64,000 nucleotides of DNA from contig CP089462.1 of NCBI GenBank assembly GCA_026636295.1, forward strand, positions 310,001 through 374,000. The letters run 5' to 3'. Below the pieces are notes generated by a model. It had not been told where the DNA came from and searched no databases. It saw nothing but the letters and a program-made list of their open reading frames with translations. Source of the stretch: Medakamo hakoo. Its lineage: Eukaryota > Chlorophyta > Trebouxiophyceae > Coccomyxaceae. The position numbers and the translations under genes are program-made. This document shows, piece by piece, positions 42,396 to 50,968 of this stretch. How positions within the stretch are numbered: the stretch's first letter is position 1; each line of letters starts with the position of its first letter.

Positions 42396-45199
42396 TCAAC
42401 GACGGCGGCCACCGCCGCCACCGCCGCCCCCACCGCCACCGCCGCCACCGCCGCCACCGCCGCCGCCGCCGCCGCCACCCCCACCACCGCCACCACCGCT
42501 CGACCGCCCGCCGCCTTTGCCGCGGCGACCGGGCCGCTTGCTCCCGCCGCCGCCGCCTTCTTTCGCCGGCGGCGGCGCGGGCGCCGCGTCCTCCTTCTTG
42601 CCACCGCCACGCCCACCACCAGATTTTTCAGCAGGGGGAGGGGGCGGGGCAGGCGGCGCCGCCTTCTGGGGGGCGCCGCCGCCGGCGTTTGCGGCCGCGC
42701 CCGCGTGCAGCTGGCGCAGGAGCGCGCCGCCCAAGGCGGCACCCGCCAGCGGCGGCCCAGGCGCAGCAGCGGCAGGCGGCCAGGCCGCGTTCCCACTGTC
42801 TTCCTGGTGCGCGAAATCAAAGCGGGACCGGGCGCGCGGCGCGGCGGCCGCGGCGGACGCACCAAACGCGTCCGCCACCAGCGGCGGCGGTCCGGCCAGC
42901 AGGGCGGAGGTGAGTGGCGCGCCTCCGGGCGCCACGCCCAAGCCCGTCCCGCCCAGGCATTCAAGCAGTGGGCCTAGGCCCGGTGGGGGTGCCACGCCCG
43001 GCGCCGGCGGCCGGGCCAGGCCCAGCTGGGCAAGGTGGGCGGACGGCGGCGGCGCGAGCTGGGCGGGGGCTGGCGCAGGCCCGGCGGCCGCCCACCCTTC
43101 AAAGCCGGGCGGCGGGCCGCGGCGGCGCCCGCCGCCACCGCCACCGGCAGGCGGTGGAGCGACGGGCGCGTCTAGAGGCGGAGGCCGGCCGTTGCCGGCG
43201 GGCGCGGCCACAGTCACGAGCGGCGGTGCGGTCGGCGGCGGCGGCGTGGCGGGCGCGGCCGCACTCGACCGACCCGACCGCCCGCCTCCGGGCGAGGCTT
43301 TGGCGGACCGCGACCGGCCGTTGGTTGCTGCGGCGGTCGCAGGAGCGGGGCCGGGTGGAGTCGAGGTGCCGGCGGCCGGCGCGGCGGCAGCAGCCGCGCC
43401 ACCACCACCACCACCACCACCGCCGCCGCCGCTGCGCCCTTTCTTGGAGCGGGCGACGACGACAACGCCGGGCGCGGGCGACGGAGGCGCGGCGGGTGCA
43501 GCGCTCGCAGACGGGGCGGGCGTCGCCACCAGGACTTGCAGTCCCGACGGCGGCGGGGGCGGGGGGCCGCCCCCGAGCGCACGGGCAGCCCACGACCCCG
43601 CGGACGCGAGCGGCGGCGGGGCCGGCGGTTTGGGCTTTTGCGCCGGTTGAGCCCGGGCCACAGTGGCCAGAGGCTGGGCCGGTGACGGTGCGGGCCCACC
43701 CGACGGCACGCGGACGACGGTGACGACGGGGCCGTTGGACGAGCCGCCGCTGCCGCCGCGCGCCGCGGCACGCCGCCCGCCGCCCGCCGGCTGGGCAGGG
43801 CCGCCGGCCGCGCCGCCGCCGCTCCCGCCTCCAGCGGGAGCGGCGAGCGCTAGCGCATTGAACAGGGCTGACCGGGCTTCGTCGACGGTGAAAGTGTCGG
43901 CGTCGGGCGCGAGCGCGTGGAGGAGCGCGCACCCGCCGGGCGCGCCGCCCAGCGGGCAGCCCGCGCCCGTCCCCGCGATGAAGGCGGGGCAGTAGGCCGT
44001 CGTCGCGTAGCAGACGCGCAGCGTGCGGCCCTCCCAGACGGCACCGTGGGCGCACTCCACAGCGCGCCGGGCGTCCCGGGCGTCGCGGAAGGTGATGTAA
44101 GCCGAGCCCGGCGGCCCGCCGCCCTTGCCGTCCTGGTGAGACGACGACGGCGACGGCCCGGCCCCGCCCGCACTGCCGCCTCGGTTGATGACGATCTTGC
44201 CCACGCGCCCGTACCGGCCAAAGTACGCCCCACCGCGCAGGGCGCCCTCATGCCACGCGCCCGGCGGCAGGTTGGACGCAAAGACGGTGTTGCGCTGGAC
44301 GACGACGACGGAGGCCAGGTCGCGCCGGGACCGGGCGGCGGCGGCGGCGCGGCGGCGTTCGGCGGCGGCGTCCAGCTGGCGCTGCACGTCCTCCAGGCTG
44401 ATGTTGGTGTGGGTGTGCGGTGGGCGTCGGTGAGAACGGCGGGCGTTGGATGGGGAAGGTTGGATGGGGGGGGCGCTGCCGCGGCGGGCGAAAAAAAACG
44501 ACACCCCTCCAGTGCGAAGGCGGGCTGCGGTGGCTAGGAAACCCCCACTCAGGGCCTCGCACGCCCGTGCCAGGATCTCACAGGCCCGGATCTATCGATG
44601 AGATGGAAGCAATGACCCTGGGCAGCGGTAAATCGCCCGCAGCACGCCCGCACGCGGCCGCGATGCGTGCTGGCGGCGGCGCGAAGGGCGCGAAGGGATT
44701 GCGCGCGCCCCGCACGCGGGTTGGGCTTGGACTGGCGAACGCATCCCAGGGCGCTGGATGCGGGTGGGTGTCGGCTATGCCCGCCGGCTGCGGGCGTGGC
44801 AGGTTCAGGCTTCCTCGGCCGGCGGCACGGGTACTGCCCGCTTGCGCCCGACCCGGCCGTGGCGCTCGACCAAACCTGCCACCCCTCCACCGCTGGAACC
44901 AAGAAAAGCCTTTCGCCCGCGCTCCTCGCCGCCCACACCGCCCAAACCAAAAGCTCTTACAGTTGAGGGTCGGCCCGCTGCTTCTCAATGCGTTCTTCAT
45001 CGTACTCCGTGCGGCAGTTGGGACACTTGGCGACCGCGTGGTCGGCCGACGCTTCGTCAAACAGCCGCGTCAGGCAAAACAGGCAGGGACTGAACGTGCA
45101 GGACAGGCAGGCCCGGGCTTGCAAGTCGGTGGCGTCGAGCGGTTCCGCGCACAGCGGGCAGTCCGGCTCGTCATCCTCTAGCAGGATGGGCGAAGCCAT
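42396..45199 (-). CDS. CNOT4: CNOT4-type RING/RRM E3 ubiquitin ligase
   Basis: Two exons, 44961-45199 and 42396-44397, give 746 residues (donor GTAAGA; the junction reads ADPQL-LEDVQRQL in frame). The N-terminal RING is of the rare C4C4 kind: Cys14, 17, 31, 34, 39, 42, 59 and 62, as in CNOT4/Not4. A linker helix (LEDVQRQLDAAAERRR) follows, then an RRM (VVQRNTVFASNLPPG, YFGRYGRVGKIVIN, GSAYITFRDARDA), then a C3H1-like segment (YCPAFIAGTGAGCP to CALLH). This is the exact CNOT4 order. CNOT4 ubiquitinates ribosome-associated and other targets and is linked to the CCR4-NOT complex. The rest is Pro/Ala/Gly-rich and ends in 30 glycines and three arginines. Confidence 0.93.
42408..42497 (-). repeat. 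Glycine-codon repeat (GGN)30
   Basis: Thirty consecutive glycine codons (GGC, GGT and GGG mixed) form the C-terminal tail of the CNOT4-like protein just before three arginines and the stop. Mixed codons suggest an old rather than a freshly slipped repeat. Confidence 0.9.
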
Positions 45200-45368
45200 C
45201 GTTTGTCCGGGCGAGGAAACTGGGAGAATGCAAGAGTGAGGGGGGGGGGGGGGGGCGGTGACGGGTCGGGGCCCGGCGCCGCCGGCCGCGAAGGTCGCTG
45301 CCCTCTCTCTCTCACTCCACAAAAGCCACACTCCGCCTTTCCCCACTCCCCACACACCCCTCGTCGCC
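45200..45368. promoter_or_regulatory. 169-bp divergent spacer, CNOT4 / PetM
   Basis: This lies between outward start codons and contains a run of 16 G at 45240-45255. It should hold both promoters; no core element is certain. Confidence 0.5.
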
Positions 45369-46235
45369 ATGGCCCTGTCCCTCGCCTCCGTCCGCCCGCC
45401 GGTCCGCGTCTCGTGAGTTTGTCTGGCGGGAAGAGTGAATGCAGCACAGAGCCCGCGGCCCTGCCGCGCGGAGGCAAAAAAAAGCAACACAGGGCAGAGA
45501 GCGAGAGGGTCGCGCCGCCGGCCACAAGGCCGCAGTCTGCCCGCCGCCCCACACCCGTTCCATCCGTTGCCTTCCTCTCCCGCGCACACGGACGCCTGGT
45601 CCGGACGATCAGCCACCCGCCCGACGGGCCAAAAAAGAAAATGCGCGCTCCCAGCGCCCGCGCTTGCCCCGCGACAACGAGGGCCAACCGTGAAAGGGGG
45701 CCGCGCCGCGCCGCACGACCCTCTTCGGTTTCGCAGCCCGGCGCCGCCGCCTTGTTGGCCCACACCCTCCTCGGCTCGGCGTGGGAGAGCTGGACAAGGC
45801 CGTGGCTGCCCAGTGAGCGCGGAACCACCCCAAACAAGCCCGGCCTCACGCGCCTTCCTCACACTCTCTCCTCCCTCACCCACCAAATCGCAGCCGCGCC
45901 CGCCGCGCGGCGCCCGCCCGCGCGCGCGGCCCCGCCCCGGCCCGCGCCGTCGGCGTCAACGAGGTCGCCCAGGTCGCCAACATGGCTTCCGAGATCTCGT
46001 CCACGGCCGGCGTCATGTGCGCCATCACGCTGGTGGTGAGTTGGGGAGGTGGTGGGCGCGGCCACGGGCGGGGGTGCTGGAGAGAGGTTGCCACCCAGGC
46101 GCGCACCGCGCGACCTTGACCTCTCTCTCTCTCATCATCTCATACCCCCCTTAAACAAACAACCCATCACAGGGCCTGGCCGTTGGCTTCGTTCTGCTGC
46201 GTGTGGAAGCGTACGTCGAGGAGAACGAGGTGTAA
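45369..46235 (+). CDS. PETM: Cytochrome b6f complex subunit PetM (subunit VII) precursor
   Basis: Three exons, 45369-45412, 45894-46035 and 46173-46235, give only 82 residues; both donors are GTGAGT. The transit peptide is Arg/Ala-rich (MALSLASVRPPVRVS, then RARRAAPARARG). The mature part is one membrane helix: ISSTAGVMCAITLVGLAVGF, then VLLRVEAYVEENEV. The GLAVGFVLLRVEAxVEE signature is specific to PetM. It is a small single-span subunit of the thylakoid cytochrome b6f complex that carries electrons between the photosystems. The second intron cuts the helix (CAITLV / GLAVGF), and only splicing restores it. The gene is too fragmented to show as a long open frame. Confidence 0.92.
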
Positions 46236-46347
46236 GGTGGAGGAGGAGCTGCGAGGCGTGCGTGTGAAAGAGAAGAAATTTTTTTGCGCTCCACACTTTT
46301 TTTTTACTAGGCCTCAGTGTCTCATTCATTGCTCAACGCGCGCACGC

Positions 46348-47001
46348 ATGTCAGCCCCTTCTTCACCGCGCGGCGGCGGCGGCGGCGGTGGCGGCGACGG
46401 CGCCGACCCTGAGCCCGCAGCAGCCGGAGCAGCGCCAGCCACGCGTGGGCGCCGACCCCTCGTCTTCGTCGCGCCGCCGCGAGCCGAGACCGATGCCTCG
46501 CTCGACGCCGTGCGAGCGGCCCGCCGGGCGGCCGAACAGCCACCACCAGCCGCCAGGCGGAGGAGGTCACGGTCTCGCTCGTACAGCCCGCAGCAGCGGC
46601 GGCGGGTGGAGGTGGGCCGGCGGCGAGGCGGGAGCGGCGAGCTCGACGGCGCCCCTGTGCGGACCGACGACCGCCGCGACCACCGGCCCGCCCGGTCCGC
46701 GGCCGGCTTCGTCCTGTTCGCCACGGGGTTTGCGCCCTCCACGCCGGAAGAACACATCACCGACGCCTTTTCAGCGCACGGCGGCCCCCTCGATGCGGCC
46801 TTCCCCCTGTCGCGCTCCCTGCCCCACCCGAGCTGCGCCTTCCTCACGTTTTCGGAGCGTGCGCACGCCGCGGCCGCGCTGCGGGCCCTGGATGGTTCTG
46901 TCCTCGGCAAGGGCCGCTTGTCAGTGAGCTGGGCCTTTGCGGAGACTGAGGGCGGCGGTGGGCGACGGGGCGGCGGTGGAGGGCGGGAGGGGCGGAGGTA
47001 G
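46348..47001 (+). CDS. Y14/RBM8A-like RRM protein
   Basis: Single exon of 217 residues. The C-terminal half is one RRM: GFVLFATGFAPSTPEEHITD, then [25 protein letters not shown] and LGKGRLSVSWAFAE. The G-[WF]-x-L-F-x-T-G start and the S-V-x-W-x-F end, followed by a Gly/Arg-rich tail, match Y14 (RBM8A), the RNA-binding core of the exon junction complex with Mago. The N-terminal half differs from typical Y14. It is glycine- and proline-rich with an RS stretch (RRRRSRSRSY), as in splicing regulators. It could alternatively be an RNPS1- or SR-like protein. A donor-like GTAGGT overlaps the stop codon, so an extra exon is conceivable. Confidence 0.7.
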   Translation: MSAPSSPRGGGGGGGGDGADPEPAAAGAAPATRGRRPLVFVAPPRAETDASLDAVRAARRAAEQPPPAARRRRSRSRSYSPQQRRRVEVGRRRGGSGELDGAPVRTDDRRDHRPARSAAGFVLFATGFAPSTPEEHITDAFSAHGGPLDAAFPLSRSLPHPSCAFLTFSERAHAAAALRALDGSVLGKGRLSVSWAFAETEGGGGRRGGGGGREGRR

Positions 47002-47116
47002 GTGGATGGGGGATGGGATGGGGGATGGGATGGGGTGGGGAATGAAGAAAGGAGTCACGGCCCGCCTCTCTCTCTGCCTGCTTTTCTACACACGCATCTA
47101 CGCACACGTCTCTGGC

Positions 47117-47518
47117 TCACAGCCCTGCCGACAGGAAAGACGCGACAATGCCTTCCAACCGGACACGCGCGTCCGTCACCTCCGCCGCGGATGGAGAGGG
47201 CGGGAGCGGGGGCACCGCGGACGCTGGAATGCCAAGCTGGCGGGCGTGCGCCGCCATCTGGCCGTAGGCGGCCGCCCACCGTTCGATTGTGGCCGGGGAG
47301 GGAGCTTGGGCAGACATCCCGGCGTCGGCCTCGCGCAGGGCGGGCGGGGTGAGGGTGGAGAACGCGGGAGAGGGTGGAGACGGTGGGTTGGAAGGCGCGC
47401 TGCTCGCCTCTCCGCCATCACTCCTCCGCCCTGCTGGCGGCACGGCCGCCGGGGGGCTGGGCCTAGACGCTGGTGGGCTCGAGCAGCACATGCCCGTCCG
47501 CCGCAGGCGTGGGCGCAT
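47117..47518 (-). CDS. Small hypothetical protein
   Basis: I do not recognise this frame of 133 codons. The last 66 residues (from an internal ATG, MSAQAPSPATIERWAAAYG) look like an ordered helical protein, with QMAAHARQLGIPASAVPPL and DARVRLEGIVASFLSAGL. The first half is Pro/Ser-rich and may be an intron or leader instead. The position supports a gene: it is convergent with the Y14-like gene and divergent, with about 120 bp spacing, from the MTHFR-like gene. The start is uncertain (47518, 47491 or 47317). Confidence 0.45.
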   Translation of the reverse strand: MRPRLRRTGMCCSSPPASRPSPPAAVPPAGRRSDGGEASSAPSNPPSPPSPAFSTLTPPALREADAGMSAQAPSPATIERWAAAYGQMAAHARQLGIPASAVPPLPPSPSAAEVTDARVRLEGIVASFLSAGL

Positions 47519-47638
47519 GATGCGCCGTCGGGGCGCGAGAGAAATGATGATGGGAATGAAAACGCGCACCCCGCGCACTTGGGCACACACTCCCGTCAAT
47601 TGAGCGCTCGCAACGCTGTCTGCTTCGCGGACCCTCGC

Positions 47639-48820
47639 ATGGCCGGCCGCCTGGCCTTGGCACTGACCTCCCAACCCTCCTGGAGGAGCCTGACTATGTC
47701 TGCCCTGCAGCCACGCACGTGGATTGGCGGGGTGCGGCCTCCCACGACCACGCGAAGCGTCGCGGCGTCCGCCGCGACGCTTGCCCAACCTAAAACGCTC
47801 TTTGTGCCTGGCCGCCGGCTCGCCCTGCTGGAACGCCCGCCGGCGCCACGGGCGGCGCCGCCGCCGCCGTCGCCTCCGTCCAAGCCCTTGGACGACGACA
47901 CGCTGTGGCGCACGGGCGCCTTCGCCGCCGAAGTCCACCCAGACCTGCCAGGCGCGGCCAGCCTGGGCGCCTGGTTGAAGGGCCTGGCCGGGGGGGCGTC
48001 CAGCCTGTCGCACCTCCGTGACCCGCCGCTCGACGCGCTGACGGGCGATCCGTCCCCACCCGTCCACGCCGCCACCTCGACCAAGCCGTGGGTCGTGCGC
48101 ACAGTCTCCGCGCAAACCCGGTCCCTGGCGGGCGTGGAAGCCCGGCTGGCGGCCGCGGCGGCGGGCGTGCCCGGGCGCTCGCCGCCCGCCGACGCGATCC
48201 TAGTCGTGAGTGGGGGCGACCCCGCCCGCCGCCTGCCCGGCGTCCTGGGGGGCGCGCGCACGGATGCAGTCGCAGTGCTGCGCGCCGCGGCCCGCATGAG
48301 GGAGGCCGGCGACCTGGACCCCGGCCTCGCGCTCTGGGCCGTGGCCAACCCGCTGGCCGAGGCCGACGCGGGCCGGGCGGCGTCAAAAGTCGAGGCGGGC
48401 GCGTCCGCCCTCCTCACCCAGCCGCCCCTGGGCCTGTGGTCGGCCTGGGAGGCCTGGTACGCCGACGCTGAGGCCCGGGGTGTGACGGCGGCCGCGTCCC
48501 TCGTCGCGGGCCTGGCCACGCCCACGACCGGGGCCGGGTTTGCGTTTTGGCTCGCGCTGTCCGGCGCGGCCGGCTTGCCGGGGGCGCGCGCCGAAGCGTC
48601 GCGCTTGGGAGCGGCCGCGTCGGCGGGGCGGGGCTTCGAGGCCGCGCTGGAGACTGCGCGGTCAGACCTGAAGAGGTTCAGCGGGCTGGCCGGGCTGGCG
48701 GGCGTGCACGCCATGCCAGTGTCCGCGGGCGGGCGGCGGGTCGTGGCAGCATTGGTGGCTGGTGGGGATATGGAGGAGTGGGGGGGTGGCGGCGTGCGGC
48801 GTGCGGCGGCCGCGGCGTGA
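47639..48820 (+). CDS. Methylenetetrahydrofolate reductase-like protein, organelle-targeted
   Basis: Single exon of 393 residues. The first 50 or so residues are a plausible organelle transit peptide (MAGRLALALTSQPSWRSLTM). The rest follows the FAD-binding TIM-barrel plan of MTHFR-type proteins: FAAEVHPDLPG near the start, PPADAILVVSGGDPARRLPG, then LWAVANPLAEADAGRAASKV followed by EAGASALLTQPPLG, and GLAGVHAMPVSAGG at the end. The AVxNPxxExxxxRxxxKVEAGAxxxxTQ pattern is the strongest link. Plants encode a divergent MTHFR-like group besides the metabolic enzyme, and this fits that group better than true MTHFR, since the C-terminal SAM-binding domain is absent. Substrate unknown. Confidence 0.65.
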   Translation: MAGRLALALTSQPSWRSLTMSALQPRTWIGGVRPPTTTRSVAASAATLAQPKTLFVPGRRLALLERPPAPRAAPPPPSPPSKPLDDDTLWRTGAFAAEVHPDLPGAASLGAWLKGLAGGASSLSHLRDPPLDALTGDPSPPVHAATSTKPWVVRTVSAQTRSLAGVEARLAAAAAGVPGRSPPADAILVVSGGDPARRLPGVLGGARTDAVAVLRAAARMREAGDLDPGLALWAVANPLAEADAGRAASKVEAGASALLTQPPLGLWSAWEAWYADAEARGVTAAASLVAGLATPTTGAGFAFWLALSGAAGLPGARAEASRLGAAASAGRGFEAALETARSDLKRFSGLAGLAGVHAMPVSAGGRRVVAALVAGGDMEEWGGGGVRRAAAAA

Positions 48821-49046
48821 GGGGGGCGGGCTGTCTGCTACCTGGCGCGGCGTCGTGCGTAGGACAAAAGTAGTGTAGAAGGCCGGGCTGGCGTGGCCGG
48901 GTGCGCGCCGGGCCGTGACACAAAACGAGGAAAGGGCTGAGGGGGGTGCAGGCACGAGGGCTAGGGCTGTCCCGCCCCCTCCCCCCCCGCCACGCAGCCG
49001 ACGTCGTCCGTCCCCTCCCTTCCGCCCGCCTCCCTCTCCCCTCCCT

Positions 49047-49701
49047 TCACACCGACTTCAAAACGGCCGGCTTGACATAGGGTTTGGGCCCCCACGGCGC
49101 GGGCAAGTCGCCCAGCCGCGGGATCTCCCCCGCCGCGCGCGCGGCCTCCACCGCCGCGTCCGGGTCCGCCCCCTCCGCCGCCGCCGCCGCCCGCACAGCC
49201 GCGACGCCCGGGGGTGGCGGGGCCGGCGGCAGGGGCCGGGCCCCCAGGGCCCAGTGCGGGAACCGGTCCAGCCAGGCGAAGAGGGTCGTGGACTCACCCA
49301 GGCGGGACGTCGCTTCGTCCACCGACGGGTCGCCCGCGTAGGCCGCGCCCAGGGGCGCGTCGACGGGGCCGAAGTGCAGGGCGAGCATGGCCGGGGTGAT
49401 GGCGCCGCCGAGGGCGGCCTGGTTGGTTTGGTAAGAAGGGGGAAAGGGAGGCGCGGGCGTGAGGGAGGGCGTCCGTGTGCGTGCGTGCGTTTTTTCAGTT
49501 TCGTCCGCGTGGGGGTTGGTGCCCCCACAAACCAGCGGCCGCTCTCACCGCCACGGCGGCTTTGGCCTGGGCCACCGTGTCGCCCGGCCCCAGGTCCACA
49601 GAGCATTCAATGGCTTCCGCGCCCGGCGGCGGGTGCACCGCCTCGCAGAAGGACAGGCGGACGCGGACGGGGCGGGCAGCCGAGGGTGGTGAGGCGGACA
49701 T
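49047..49701 (-). CDS. Protein with N-terminal ubiquitin-like fold
   Basis: Two exons, 49549-49701 and 49047-49418, give 174 residues (donor GTGAGA, phase 0). I do not recognise the family. Residues 11 to about 100 follow a beta-grasp order: VRVRLSF (strand), ECSVDLGPGDTVAQAKAAVA (strand and helix), MLALHFG (strand), then SRLGESTTLFAWLD, which sits where ubiquitin has STLHLVL. No C-terminal Gly-Gly is present; instead a Pro/Ala-rich helical tail ends in PKPYVKPAVLKSV. It is therefore more likely a UBL-domain protein than a modifier. It lies directly downstream of the UBL-NEDD8 gene on the same strand, and both carry a D-L-G-x-G-x-T-V helix start. Confidence 0.65.
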
Positions 49702-49966
49702 GGTGGGAAAGGACAAGTGAGGGGGGACTGGACACAACCCGGCCCGGCGCGCTCCTCCTTTTTTTTTTTGCTGTCCGAGAGGAATGCATTGCACACAGAA
49801 AACACGCACACACGCCTCCCGCGCCACCGCACACGTGTTCCAGCCCCCTCCCCACGCGCGCTCCCCCCACTCTTTCGTCCCCCTCCCCCCTCTCCCTTTT
49901 GATTCCGTCCCCCCTGGCTCCTCCGCGGTCGACGGGCGGCGGCGGGGCGGCGGCCCGCCTTTCCCC

Positions 49967-50774
49967 TCACGCCCGCGCACCGCCACCGCGCAGGGCCAGG
50001 ACCAGGTGCAGCACGGACCCGCCCTCCACGCCGTACTCGCGGGCCGCCTTGTCGTCCGCCATCTGCTTGCCCGCAAAAATCAGGCGCTGCTGGACGGGCG
50101 GGATGCCCTCCTTTTCTTCCACGCGCTCCTTGATGCGGGCGATGGAGTCGGACGGCTCGATGTCGACTTCGATCTCCTTGCCCGTCAGCGTTTTCACTTT
50201 GACCATCAGGCCGCCGAGCAGGCGGCCGGACGTGGATGGCGGGGAGGAGGCGGTGGGAGCAGCAGCGCGCAGCGCGACCAGCGTGGCGCCGTCGCCCAAC
50301 CCCAGCGCCGCCAGGGGCAAGGACGGCTCGGCCGCCGGGACCAGGGTCGGGGAGGCGACGCCCGTCAGGGCGAGGGAGGCCGGGGCGGAGCCTGCCACGA
50401 GTTGGGGCGGGACAGGGCGTTTTTGGGGTGGGAGGGCGGGTCGAGGGGCGCGCGAGCATGCTTTTCCGTTTTTTTTCGCTGGGGGGCCGTCCCCACCCCG
50501 TCTTCACTCACCCATGGCCGCGCCCGCCGCGTTGAACAGGTCGGCCACCGTCGCGCCGTCGCCCAGGTCCAGGGCCGAGGCCGGCGCGGCGGGCGTGGAG
50601 AGGGACTGTGTGTTTGGACAAAGGGGAAGCGGGCGGACAGCGATGGGGTGTGAGCGGCGCAGAGAGGTTTGGAGCGAGGGGGCGCCGGCTTTTCACGGCG
50701 ACCTCGGCGCCCCAGCGGCCGGCGAGTAGAGCAGACTCCTGCTCGGCTCAACGTACGCGCAGGTTGAGGTGCAT
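49967..50774 (-). CDS. RUB1: UBL-NEDD8 (RUB1) fusion precursor
   Basis: Three exons, 50757-50774, 50512-50605 and 49967-50391, give 178 residues (donors GTACGT and GTGAGT, frame kept). Residues 99-174 are NEDD8/RUB1: [20 protein letters not shown], then [20 protein letters not shown], ending HLVLALRGG. The Ala-Leu-Arg-Gly-Gly end, with Ala at position 72, is NEDD8-specific; ubiquitin has Arg. A four-residue tail, GARA, would be removed. NEDD8 activates cullin-RING ligases. Residues 1-98 form a second, divergent ubiquitin fold ([35 protein letters not shown]) ending GRLLGG exactly at the NEDD8 boundary. It has no lysine. NEDD8 Met1 is replaced by Leu99, so the fusion reading seems required. 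Plant RUBs are known as ubiquitin fusions; this partner is not ubiquitin. Confidence 0.9.
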
Positions 50775-50968
50775 GGTCTGTGCGTGTTGGTGCGTGAAGT
50801 GGCGTCCTTTTTCGCGCTCGCGTGTGTTTTGGTTTCGTCGCTCTGCCCGCCCGCACTGTCTCGCTCGCAGAGTGGAGTTGCGTTTCGTGTCTCTCCCGGT
50901 GTGTGTCGAGGAGAACAACCCGTCGCTCAAACAAACAAGACCCACCCCCACCCCGCCTGACACCGCCC
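50775..50968. promoter_or_regulatory. 194-bp divergent spacer, UBL-NEDD8 / SAP-RRM
   Basis: This lies between outward start codons and is less GC-rich than its surroundings (for example GTGTGTTTTGGTTTCG near 50821). It probably contains both promoters. No certain core element is visible. Confidence 0.5.

Noticed and set aside
42211-43650. A plus-strand frame of 479 codons rich in proline opposite CNOT4
   Set aside because: It is the complement of the glycine/alanine-rich tail of CNOT4, whose RING and RRM fix the minus strand.
50391-50398. An ATG-like start giving a 143-residue NEDD8 precursor from one exon
   Set aside because: The minus-strand frame at 50398 opens on a non-ATG codon within an intron end. 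The CAG acceptor there and the phase-matched upstream exons support the 178-residue form.
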